A DNA stretch of 13,462 nucleotides, from the NCBI GenBank assembly GCA_008933045.1, contig WBXJ01000050.1, forward strand, positions 1 to 13,462, read 5' to 3'. Shown one piece after another: positions 6,765 through 13,281 of the stretch. The translations under genes were made by a program, and so were the position numbers. A model generated the notes under the pieces. That model searched no databases. It was not told the DNA's origin and was given only the letters and a program-made list of their open reading frames with translations. The DNA is from Verrucomicrobiota bacterium (GTDB lineage: Bacteria; Verrucomicrobiota; Verrucomicrobiia; Limisphaerales; SXQI01). Position 1 is the stretch's first letter. Each line of letters opens with the position of its first letter.

Positions 6765-9167
6765 CTAATACAGCAGATATTGAGTTCGCCTCTTGAGAAA
6801 CTCCCGATGTTCTGATGACCAGCTTTTTTCAATCTCGGCCCAGGCGGTTCCATTACGGATTTGGTGCATGGTTTTGGGATGAACCAGAAGGCGGTCAAAT
6901 TTATCGACCCCAAACTTTGTCGGGTACAGTTGTTGCAAAAGTGTTGCCAATGCAACTCCCGTCGCGACAGACCGCAACCGATTGCGATCAGTGACCACAA
7001 GGTTGACGCCTTGGCATCGTTGGTTCGCAAACACGCTGGCGTTGGGTGTAAATTGTATCGGTACAAAGCGCACGCCAGGCAGTCCCAAACGGTTGGCTTC
7101 GAGGGCGAGTTTGTAGTCGTCGATATAAGGGGCACCGATCACTTCAAAGGGTGTTTCCGTCCCTCGGCCCACTGAAAGCGCGGTGGTTTCGAGCAGTCCG
7201 ATGCCCGGATAAAGCGTTGCTTCCGTGAGGCTACGCATGTTGGGCGAAGGATTTGTCCATGGTAATCCGGTTGCGTCGAAGTAATGGTTTCGGTTCCAAC
7301 CCTGGACTGGAATCACGGTCAAGTCTACCTTCCATCGGCGTTCCGCTACGAACATACGAGCGAGTTCACCTGTGGTCATGCCATGTCGCACGACGAGGGG
7401 ATGGAAGGCGGTAAAACTCTCCTCTCCACCAAGGAGCGGACCTTCCACGGTGTCGCCTGAAATTGGATTCACCCGATCCAAAACAAAAAATCGTAGCCCA
7501 TTTTTCTGTGCCGCATCCAAGCAATTGCCCAGGGTCGAGATATAGGTGTAGAAACGGCAACCGATATCTTGGATGTCAAAAACCAACGCGTCGAGGTTCG
7601 TCAGTTGCTGGGTCGTTGGGATCCGACGGTTGCCGTAGAGACTGTAAACCGGCAGACCTGTTTGCTCATCTTTTGAGTCATCCACAGTGGTATCAAGCTG
7701 ACCACGAATGCCGTGTTCTGGACTAAAAAGGGCTACCAAGGAGACTCCTTCGGCTTTTGCAAGTAAGTCGAGAGTTGGAGTTCGTTTCCGATTCCTTCCA
7801 GTGTGGTTTGTGATGAGTCCAATTCTTAGACCACGCAACGATCGAAAGTTCTCCTTCTCCAGCACATCGATTCCGTTGAGCACTTCGGTTGATGGAACCA
7901 CGGACGACTTAGGTTTCTCCGCACGTTCTGTCAACGGCGGTAAGGAACCCGGGACGAAGGCGAAGTTAAAAGTTTGCACCGCCTCAGCAGCCAGTGTGCC
8001 TAACCGGTGCCGTAGCCCCAACACACTTCCCTCCTCGGTCGGGTGGTTGCGGTTGGAAAGAAAGATCACGAAGGTTTTTGAAAAGGGATCGATCCAAAGC
8101 GAGGTGCCGGTCCAGCCAGTGTGTCCGTAGGAACCAATGGGAAAAACTTTCCCACGCGGTCCGGCATAGGGTGAATCGATATCCCAGCCCAATCCCCGAC
8201 GTGCGGTGACCTTGGCTGGCGTCTGCACCTCAGTCATCAATCGCACAGTTTCAGGATTGAAAATTGCCCCATCATGATCTCGTCCTTGGTTGAGGAGTGC
8301 TCGCGCAAATTTAGCTAAATCAGCAGCGGTGGTGAACAGACCCGCATGCCCAGCAACCCCATCCATGCGTCGCGCCGTCGGGTCATGCACGATGCCTCGC
8401 AACACTCCGGAAGCGGTCTGTTCAGTCGGAGCAATTCGGCCTCGATGATTCTCGGGAGGGTTAGAGCTGGTATCGTTCATCCCTAAAACCTTAAACAGAT
8501 TCAGGCGAACGTATTCGTCGAGTGGCTTGCCGCTAACACGTCGAACCAATTCCCCCAACACGATAAAGTTAATGTCGCTATAACAAAAGGCTTCCCCCGG
8601 AGGCGTCATCAGCTTTTCCTCGCAGGTGAGCTGCAACGCTGTGGCGGTGCCTGTCCAGACCGGGGTAAGTGAAGGGTCGGGCCGAAGACCTGAAGTGTGA
8701 GTGAGCAACTGTCGCACGGTAATCTGCTCCTTTCCCAGCACTCCGAACGCCGGCCAATATTTCGACGCCACAGCCTCGAGATCAATCTTGCCGCGTTGGA
8801 TCAACAGCATGATTGCAGGAGTCGTCGCAACGACTTTAGTTAAGGAAGCGGCATCAAAAATCGTATCCTCGGTCATTGGTTCTACACTAGGAACGAGTGC
8901 GCGTTTTCCAAATGCACTAGAAAAATGTTGGCTATTTCTCTCCAACCAAAGCACCCCGCCAGGAAGTTGCTGCTTGGCAATCGCCTCATCCACTGCCGCA
9001 CCCATCTCATCCCATTTCTCCTTGTGCAGTTCTGAGGGGTAGTTGAGGGCTGTGACCGTTTTAAGTTTCTTCGAGACCGCCTGTGCTTCTGTCGGGAGAG
9101 AACCAAGAACCCAGAGGCTGCAAAGTATGCTTAAAACGCCTGAACAAAATTGCATCCTAGTGAACAT
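6765..9167 (-). CDS. AmiE-like serine hydrolase / NamZ exo-muramidase fusion
   Basis: An 800-residue exported two-domain protein. After a signal peptide (residues 1-30, ending TEAQA) comes a beta-lactamase-family serine hydrolase (about 50-400) with SLTK (S108 nucleophile, K111), YSD (196-198) and HTG (349-351), the equivalents of SxxK, YxN and KTG. From about residue 428 follows a full DUF1343/NamZ (GH171) domain: GLITNHTG (450-457), FSPEHGIRG with Glu484 (481-489), VFDIQDIGCRFYTYISTLG (529-547), 'LDRVNPI' (563-569), the 'SPNMRSLTEATLYPG' region (641-655), and GRGTETPFE (668-676). In Bacillus subtilis, AmiE and NamZ are separate proteins of one muropeptide-recycling operon; here they form one polypeptide, so coupled trimming of peptidoglycan in the periplasm is likely. 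The start lies 13 bases after the hisS stop. An ATG four codons later is an alternative. Confidence 0.9.
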   Translation of the reverse strand: MFTRMQFCSGVLSILCSLWVLGSLPTEAQAVSKKLKTVTALNYPSELHKEKWDEMGAAVDEAIAKQQLPGGVLWLERNSQHFSSAFGKRALVPSVEPMTEDTIFDAASLTKVVATTPAIMLLIQRGKIDLEAVASKYWPAFGVLGKEQITVRQLLTHTSGLRPDPSLTPVWTGTATALQLTCEEKLMTPPGEAFCYSDINFIVLGELVRRVSGKPLDEYVRLNLFKVLGMNDTSSNPPENHRGRIAPTEQTASGVLRGIVHDPTARRMDGVAGHAGLFTTAADLAKFARALLNQGRDHDGAIFNPETVRLMTEVQTPAKVTARRGLGWDIDSPYAGPRGKVFPIGSYGHTGWTGTSLWIDPFSKTFVIFLSNRNHPTEEGSVLGLRHRLGTLAAEAVQTFNFAFVPGSLPPLTERAEKPKSSVVPSTEVLNGIDVLEKENFRSLRGLRIGLITNHTGRNRKRTPTLDLLAKAEGVSLVALFSPEHGIRGQLDTTVDDSKDEQTGLPVYSLYGNRRIPTTQQLTNLDALVFDIQDIGCRFYTYISTLGNCLDAAQKNGLRFFVLDRVNPISGDTVEGPLLGGEESFTAFHPLVVRHGMTTGELARMFVAERRWKVDLTVIPVQGWNRNHYFDATGLPWTNPSPNMRSLTEATLYPGIGLLETTALSVGRGTETPFEVIGAPYIDDYKLALEANRLGLPGVRFVPIQFTPNASVFANQRCQGVNLVVTDRNRLRSVATGVALATLLQQLYPTKFGVDKFDRLLVHPKTMHQIRNGTAWAEIEKSWSSEHREFLKRRTQYLLY

Positions 9168-9180
9168 GAAGCAGCGGGGT

Positions 9181-10452
9181 TTACTGAGTTGTGGTTTTGG
9201 CGCTTAGAATATGACCGGCAACTTCTGCAAGCGGAAGATCAACTTCAGTTCGAGTTTTTAAGTTCTTCACTTTTGCGACAACCGAATGATCCTCCTGTCT
9301 GTCGAGTCGGATGACATGTTCGGCGTTCAACTCCTGTGCGCGTTTAAACTGTTTGTCGGGCTTGGTTGCTACAAGCGGGTAATCAGCTCCAAGTCCGGCG
9401 TCACGCAATGTTTGGATTAAACCCAGGGTGGCAGGTCGGAGGGTTTCATCTTCAACCAAACAGTAGGCGGGTAGTTTGACTCCAAACTGGGGAAGGAGCT
9501 TGCGTGCCTTGAGCAACTCGGTTAGCACCACGTCGCCCATACCGAAACCAAGGCCAGCGAGATCAACCTTTCCCCCGGACAAAAGTTTAACAAGATTGTT
9601 GTAACGGCCACCCCCAGCGATGGCGCGAAATTCACCCTTACAATCAAACGCCTCAAAGACAACTCCGGTATAGTAGGCGAGTCCTCGAATGACGTTGTAA
9701 TCAATGCGAATAAACTCTGCTAATCCGCGTGCCTTCAGGTTATCTAAAATCAATTGCAGCTCGGCTGTCGGGACGGCGGATTCAATGAAATGTTTCACCT
9801 CCGCCAACGAGAAACCCAGGGCTTGAAGCAAAGCCTCGCTCTTAGCAGGATCCTCGCGCTCCATCTTGTCGATGATTTGATAGAAGTCGTATGCTTTCGA
9901 AGTTTCGAGGCAACGGGTAGAGAAAAAGTCCTGCCACGCATTGCGGCTACTCAGTCGAATGACAAAATCATCCGACGTCAACCCAAGCGCTCGCAATGTA
10001 TCAATCAGTAACGCAATAAGTTCAGCATCGGCAGCGACGTCGTTCTCGCCAAAAATATCGGCGTTGAACTGGAAATGCTCCCGCAAGCGTCCCTTTTGTT
10101 GTCGCTCGTAACGAAACAATTGTGGGAGCGCGAACCACTTAATCGGTTTTTTATAAGCGCGTTCACTGGCCGCGATCATGCGAGCCAACGTGGGAGTCAT
10201 CTCAGGACGAAGCGCAATGGGTCGCTCACCTTTGTCCGTGAAGTTATAAAGCTGACCGACGATTTCAGCGCCGCTCTTAGTAGTGAACAGTTCCAGAGAC
10301 TCCAACGGGGGCCCGTCATACTCTTGAAAACCGTAGCGTCGAGCCACAGCCCGCCAAGTATCAAAAATATGAGTGCGCACATTCGCACTCCAGGCATCGG
10401 GTTGCGGCAGCGGCTCAGGATAAAAATCGCGAAATCCGGGTAATCGTTCCAT
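9181..10452 (-). CDS. hisS: histidyl-tRNA synthetase
   Basis: 423 residues; the enzyme charges tRNA-His in the cytoplasm. Class II landmarks: MERLPGFRDFYPE at the start, YDGPPLES (45-52), RPEMTP (82-87), motif 2 FRYERQQKGRLREHFQF (113-129), the histidine-specific RGLAYYTG (256-263, usually RGLDYYTG), and GGGRYNNL (280-287). A C-terminal anticodon-binding domain (about 328-415) is present, so it is a true HisRS, not HisZ. Motif 3 reads GFGMGDVVL (302-310), without the usual Glu-Arg. The frame extends to a GTG at 10488, but that codon lies inside a terminator hairpin; the ATG at 10452 is the family start. No Shine-Dalgarno is visible. It lies downstream of the HU gene and upstream of the amidase/NamZ gene, same strand. 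Confidence 0.95.
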   Translation of the reverse strand: MERLPGFRDFYPEPLPQPDAWSANVRTHIFDTWRAVARRYGFQEYDGPPLESLELFTTKSGAEIVGQLYNFTDKGERPIALRPEMTPTLARMIAASERAYKKPIKWFALPQLFRYERQQKGRLREHFQFNADIFGENDVAADAELIALLIDTLRALGLTSDDFVIRLSSRNAWQDFFSTRCLETSKAYDFYQIIDKMEREDPAKSEALLQALGFSLAEVKHFIESAVPTAELQLILDNLKARGLAEFIRIDYNVIRGLAYYTGVVFEAFDCKGEFRAIAGGGRYNNLVKLLSGGKVDLAGLGFGMGDVVLTELLKARKLLPQFGVKLPAYCLVEDETLRPATLGLIQTLRDAGLGADYPLVATKPDKQFKRAQELNAEHVIRLDRQEDHSVVAKVKNLKTRTEVDLPLAEVAGHILSAKTTTQ

Positions 10453-10461
10453 TTTGAAATG

Positions 10462-10490
10462 AAAAAGGGTGCTCTTGTTGAGAGACACCC
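10462..10490 (-). terminator. intrinsic terminator between HU gene and hisS
   Basis: Read on the minus strand: GGGTG, one bulged T, CTCT, loop CAACA, AGAG, CACCC (hairpin 10490-10467), immediately followed by five Ts (10466-10462). This is a textbook Rho-independent terminator for the HU gene, 39 bases after its stop. It ends only 9 bases before the hisS ATG, so any hisS transcript that starts upstream must read through it. It may therefore also act as an attenuator for hisS. Confidence 0.8.
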
Positions 10491-10529
10491 AAAACGTAAA
10501 ACTTTATTTGTCGTCAGAGCAAGATTTAC

Positions 10530-10865
10530 TCACTTGCGAGTCTCAGCCGATTGAGCTTCGGCAGCGGCTTTGACTTTTTGCGCTGTGAGATTAACAACCA
10601 AATCGCGAAGATCCTTGCCCGATTTGAACCTAACGACGGCGCGAGAGGGAATCATGACATCAACATTGGGAACGTTAGGATTCCTTCCCACACGTGCCTT
10701 CCGCACGGTTACTGAGAAAATTCCAAACTTACGAAGCTCCACTTTGCGCCCCAGAGCTAACTGTTCCCCAATGCAGGTCATGGTCTTCTGAATGACTGAA
10801 GCCACCTGAATTCTGCCTAGGCCAGTTTCCTCGCTGATTCGAACCACGATATCATGTTTAGTCAT
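10530..10865 (-). CDS. HU/IHF family DNA-binding protein
   Basis: 111 residues: a 90-residue HU/IHF core with an Ala/Lys/Glu-rich tail (about 95-111). Core features are the helical N-terminus MTKHDIVVRISEETGL (1-16), GRKVELRKFGIFSV (39-52), and the DNA-intercalating arm with GRNPN (60-64) and IPSRAVVRFKSGKDLRDLV (72-90). It bends DNA and compacts the nucleoid; whether it is an HU homodimer or an IHF-like subunit is not clear. The frame is open to 10979, but the extension is unlike the family and overlaps a good promoter, so the ATG at 10865 is chosen. A terminator follows the gene, and a promoter candidate lies at 10888-10915. Confidence 0.92.
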   Translation of the reverse strand: MTKHDIVVRISEETGLGRIQVASVIQKTMTCIGEQLALGRKVELRKFGIFSVTVRKARVGRNPNVPNVDVMIPSRAVVRFKSGKDLRDLVVNLTAQKVKAAAEAQSAETRK

Positions 10866-10887
10866 AAGGGAACTATGATTCTTCTCA

Positions 10888-10915
10888 TTTTTAACACTTA
10901 ATGAAGAATCGTCAA
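10888..10915 (-). promoter_or_regulatory. sigma70-like promoter of the HU gene
   Basis: On the minus strand, TTGACG (10915-10910) is separated by 16 bases from TAAAAA (10893-10888); a 17-base spacing gives AAAAAT. Transcription would start near 10880, leaving a leader of about 15 bases before the ATG at 10865. The -35 is close to consensus; the -10 matches 4 of 6. Confidence 0.45.
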
Positions 10916-11007
10916 GCGAAACCAAAATGCGACCCTTTAGAGTCGCCCCTTCCTCATCAGGGCGGGCACGATGTACCAACGTTGCCCAAAAATTAGGACG
11001 TTTTCAC

Positions 11008-11053
11008 TTGAGTTTTGTCTGTGCTGTGTCGCATGATTGGGGAGTGATATAGA
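11008..11053 (+). promoter_or_regulatory. candidate promoter(s) for the 6S-like RNA
   Basis: Two weak options are visible. TTGAGT (11008-11013), 18 bases, CATGAT (11032-11037) would start transcription near 11044. An extended -10, TGATATAGA (11045-11053), without a recognisable -35, would start it near 11060. The paired RNA begins at 11080, so either would add a short 5' tail. Confidence 0.3.
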
Positions 11054-11079
11054 TCTTTGAGCGGCGCAGCATTCAATTT

Positions 11080-11262
11080 ACCCTGCCATGTTCGTGGTAA
11101 GAAGCAAAAGTCCTTTGGTCGTATTTAAATAATCAATGGGGCCTCCCATCAGAGGCTGAAGACAGGCCTTAACTGGAAGTCCGAAGCCTTGATGTCGGTT
11201 CCAACTGTTTCTGTAAAAAGTTCAAAGGAACTGTTATTCACGGCATTACGGTGGGGTTTTTC
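11080..11262 (+). ncRNA. ssrS: probable 6S RNA
   Basis: About 180 nt fold into one long irregular rod with a large central bubble. Pairs found by eye: 11080-11087 with 11250-11257; CGTGGTAA (11093-11100) with TTATTCACG (11234-11242, one bulge); AGTCCTTTG (11109-11117) with CAAAGGAACT (11223-11232, one bulge); ATCAATGG (11132-11139) with CCTTGAT (11187-11193, one bulge). A GCCTC/GAGGC hairpin (11141-11156) lies inside the terminal arm. This leaves a 14-nt 5' bubble (11118-11131; its GTATTT resembles E. coli 6S GATATTT) and a 29-nt 3' bubble containing a small AACT/AGTT hairpin, the layout of 6S RNA, which mimics an open promoter and binds RNA polymerase. The closing stem runs into a T-rich tract (11257-11268), giving strand and 3' end. 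Known 6S neighbours (ygfA, rarA, hisS) are all close. Ends are uncertain by about 20 nt. Confidence 0.7.
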
Positions 11263-11268
11263 TTTTTT
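11257..11268 (+). terminator. T-tract ending the 6S-like RNA
   Basis: TTTTT, C, TTTTTT directly follows the G-rich 3' strand of the RNA's closing helix (GGTGGGGT), so closing stem plus T-tract can act as an intrinsic terminator. Incomplete termination would carry transcription into rarA, whose GTG is 40 bases on. Confidence 0.5.
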
Positions 11269-11275
11269 CGAATAT

Positions 11276-11293
11276 CGCTCCTTTCACGGAGCG
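11276..11293 (+). repeat. 6-bp hairpin in the rarA leader
   Basis: CGCTCC (11276-11281), a 6-base loop, then GGAGCG (11288-11293). The stem is perfect and lies 15 bases before the rarA GTG. The only Shine-Dalgarno-like GGAG in the leader is in its 3' arm, though it is too far from the start for an ordinary ribosome-binding site. No T-run follows, so it is not a terminator. Confidence 0.4.
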
Positions 11294-11308
11294 TGGTAAC
11301 GTTGATTT

Positions 11309-12685
11309 GTGGCTCAGGAAGAACTTTTCCAACCTGCCGAAACCGCTGAAAAGAATTCAGCGGCCGAATCCGTTCAGTCCAATCTACGTCAGGCTCCATT
11401 GGCTGCCCGCATGCGGCCGGCAACGATTGAGGAGTATATCGGTCAACCGCATATCCTTTCTGCGGGAATGCTCCTGCGTCGAGCCATTGAGGCTGATCGC
11501 ATTCAATCTCTAATACTCTACGGCCCGCCGGGTACGGGAAAAACCTCGCTTGCTCAGATTGTGGCGCGGCAAACTAAGTCTCGTTTTGAGCGACTCAGCG
11601 GCGTTGAATCAAATGTCGCCGACATGCGCCGCGTTCTTCAGGGTGCTCAAAATCGACTCCAGAATTCAGGGCAATCCACGATCCTTTTCATCGATGAAAT
11701 CCATCGCTTCAACAAGAACCAGCAGGATGTTTTATTGCCCGATGTCGAGAGCGGGATTATCCGCTTGATTGGAGCGACGACGCACAATCCGTTTTTCTTC
11801 GTTAACTCTCCGCTGGTCTCACGGTCTCAAATCTTTGAACTGCTTCCGCTCACGGAGTCCGATATCATCGAGCTCCTCCGTCGAGCGTTGCTAGATCCGA
11901 TACGGGGCCTCGGACATATGCGGCTACACACAGACGAGGATGCCTTGCAGCATCTCGCGCGCATGAGCGATGGTGATGCGCGAAAGGCTCTCAATGCCCT
12001 CGAAATCGCCGCTCTCACGACTTCTACTTCCGCCAATGGTTTTATCCACATCACCCTCGCTGTGGCTGAACAGAGCATTCAAAAGAAGGCGATCGTTTAC
12101 GATGGAGATGGTGATGCTCACTACGACACCATCTCCGCGTTTATCAAATCAATGCGTGGGAGCGATGTTGATGCCTCGCTTTACTGGCTTGCGAAGATGA
12201 TTCATGCGGGTGAGGATCCGCGATTTATTGCACGTCGGATTGTGATTTGTGCTGCTGAAGATGTGGGGTTGGCAGATCCGATGGCTCTAGTGTTGGCAGT
12301 TGCCGCTCAGGATGCCGCCGAGTTTGTGGGTTGGCCCGAGGCCAGGATTCCCTTAGCGGAAGCCACCGTTTACATTGCTTCTGCTTGGAAAAGTAACAGC
12401 GCGTATCAAGCAATCGACGCTGCTTTGGAAGATGTCAAAGCGGGCCGCACCCTCGCAGTTCCTTCTCACCTTCGGGACGGCTCCTACAAAGGAGCGGAGC
12501 GTCTTGGCCACGGTCAAGGCTACGATTATTCGCATGATCATACCGGCCATTTTGTGGCACAGGATTATTTGGGTGCTAACCGTCGTTACTACAAACCCAC
12601 CGATCAGGGAGCCGAGCGAAAGATCAAGGAACGTGTCGAAAAATGGCGGAATGAATTAGAATCCGCGAGGCCAAGATCAAAATGA
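11309..12685 (+). CDS. rarA: replication-associated recombination protein RarA/MgsA
   Basis: 458 residues, AAA+ ATPase of the RarA/MgsA/WRNIP1 family, which acts at stalled replication forks with SSB and the clamp-loader-like machinery. Motifs: the family entry PLAARMRP (30-37), EEYIGQPHIL (41-50), Walker A GPPGTGKT (72-79), Walker B LFIDE (126-130) followed by IHRFNKNQQD, sensor 1 GATTHNP (155-161), the SRS arginine-finger region (171-173), sensor 2 DGDARKALN (221-229), and the C-terminal tetramerisation part with GWPEARIPLAEA (341-352) and the YDYSHDH/FVAQDYL segment (405-421). It starts with GTG at 11309 (MAQEELF), which matches the family's N-terminus; no Shine-Dalgarno is at the proper distance. 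Its TGA overlaps the ATG of the next gene (ATGA). It lies 40 bases after the 6S T-tract and may be read from the same promoter. Confidence 0.95.
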   Translation: MAQEELFQPAETAEKNSAAESVQSNLRQAPLAARMRPATIEEYIGQPHILSAGMLLRRAIEADRIQSLILYGPPGTGKTSLAQIVARQTKSRFERLSGVESNVADMRRVLQGAQNRLQNSGQSTILFIDEIHRFNKNQQDVLLPDVESGIIRLIGATTHNPFFFVNSPLVSRSQIFELLPLTESDIIELLRRALLDPIRGLGHMRLHTDEDALQHLARMSDGDARKALNALEIAALTTSTSANGFIHITLAVAEQSIQKKAIVYDGDGDAHYDTISAFIKSMRGSDVDASLYWLAKMIHAGEDPRFIARRIVICAAEDVGLADPMALVLAVAAQDAAEFVGWPEARIPLAEATVYIASAWKSNSAYQAIDAALEDVKAGRTLAVPSHLRDGSYKGAERLGHGQGYDYSHDHTGHFVAQDYLGANRRYYKPTDQGAERKIKERVEKWRNELESARPRSK

Positions 12686-13281
12686 CCGACGGTTCATTAT
12701 CAACAAAAGCCGAGTTGAGAATGCGTCACCGTGAACTGACGCAACGAATGACTTCTGAGCAGCGTCATGAAGCGTCCCAAACCATTTTTCAAAAACTTCT
12801 GGCTCATCCCGATTGGCAGGCAGCGAAGCGTATCTTGCTTTACTCGCCCCTCACGGACGAGCCCGACTTAGTGCCTTATCTCAGCCCCACAAACCAACCT
12901 GAGAAGGAATTTTACATGCCGCGATTTCGTCCGGTATCGAATGATTTTTGTGCTGCCAGTTTCGTCGACGATTGGTTGAGCCTTAAGCCCGGGGCCTTTG
13001 GAATCCGTGAACCCTGTGAACAAGCACCGGAACTCCCGCTGAAGCAACTGGACTTCATCGTCGTCCCCGGGTTAGCCTTTGACTGTCAGGGACATCGTTT
13101 GGGGCGTGGGAAAGGGTTTTATGATCGGTTGCTAGCCCAGACGAGTGGAATTAAATGTGGTGTAGCGTTTGACCACCAACTCGTGAAGCAAGTGCCCGTG
13201 GAAGCGCATGACGTTCGTTTAGATCTTTTATTTACCCCAGCGCGGTGGGAGGTGTTCTCTCAGACTGTAAAAAATCGCTGA
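12682..13281 (+). CDS. 5-formyltetrahydrofolate cyclo-ligase
   Basis: 199 residues, 5-FCL (methenyl-THF synthetase; YgfA/Fau/MTHFS), which converts 5-formyl-THF to 5,10-methenyl-THF using ATP in one-carbon metabolism. Features: basic N-terminal helix KAELRMRHREL (9-19), ILLYSPLTDEPDL (51-63), MPRF (79-82), the signature VVPGLAFD (127-134) with LGRGKGFYDRLL (140-151), and the C-terminal HDVRLDLLFTP (176-186). Length is normal. The ATG overlaps the rarA stop by four bases and a weak GAGG lies 11 bases upstream, so translation is probably coupled. The stop overlaps the next ATG (TGATG). In E. coli this gene directly follows the 6S RNA gene; here rarA lies between them. Confidence 0.94.
   Translation: MTDGSLSTKAELRMRHRELTQRMTSEQRHEASQTIFQKLLAHPDWQAAKRILLYSPLTDEPDLVPYLSPTNQPEKEFYMPRFRPVSNDFCAASFVDDWLSLKPGAFGIREPCEQAPELPLKQLDFIVVPGLAFDCQGHRLGRGKGFYDRLLAQTSGIKCGVAFDHQLVKQVPVEAHDVRLDLLFTPARWEVFSQTVKNR

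Larger units (their letters stand above)
10866..11308. other. divergent intergenic region, HU / rarA
   Basis: 443 bases without a protein gene. It holds the HU promoter on the left, the probable 6S RNA gene in the right-hand half, and a short hairpin before rarA. Between about 10916 and 11040 I see no ORF or structure that I can support. Confidence 0.6.

Noticed and set aside
10453..10488. GTG start giving a 12-residue longer HisRS
   Set aside because: The codon lies within the terminator hairpin, and HisRS proteins begin at the conserved MERLPGFRDF segment.
10866..10979. 38-residue N-terminal extension of the HU protein
   Set aside because: Family members start at MTKHDIV; the extension has no similarity and covers a good -35/-10 pair.
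11080..11262. tmRNA or SRP RNA as an alternative identity of the structured RNA
   Set aside because: There is no tRNA-like acceptor end or tag reading frame for tmRNA, and no GGAAG/AGCA tetraloop-bulge pattern of SRP RNA.
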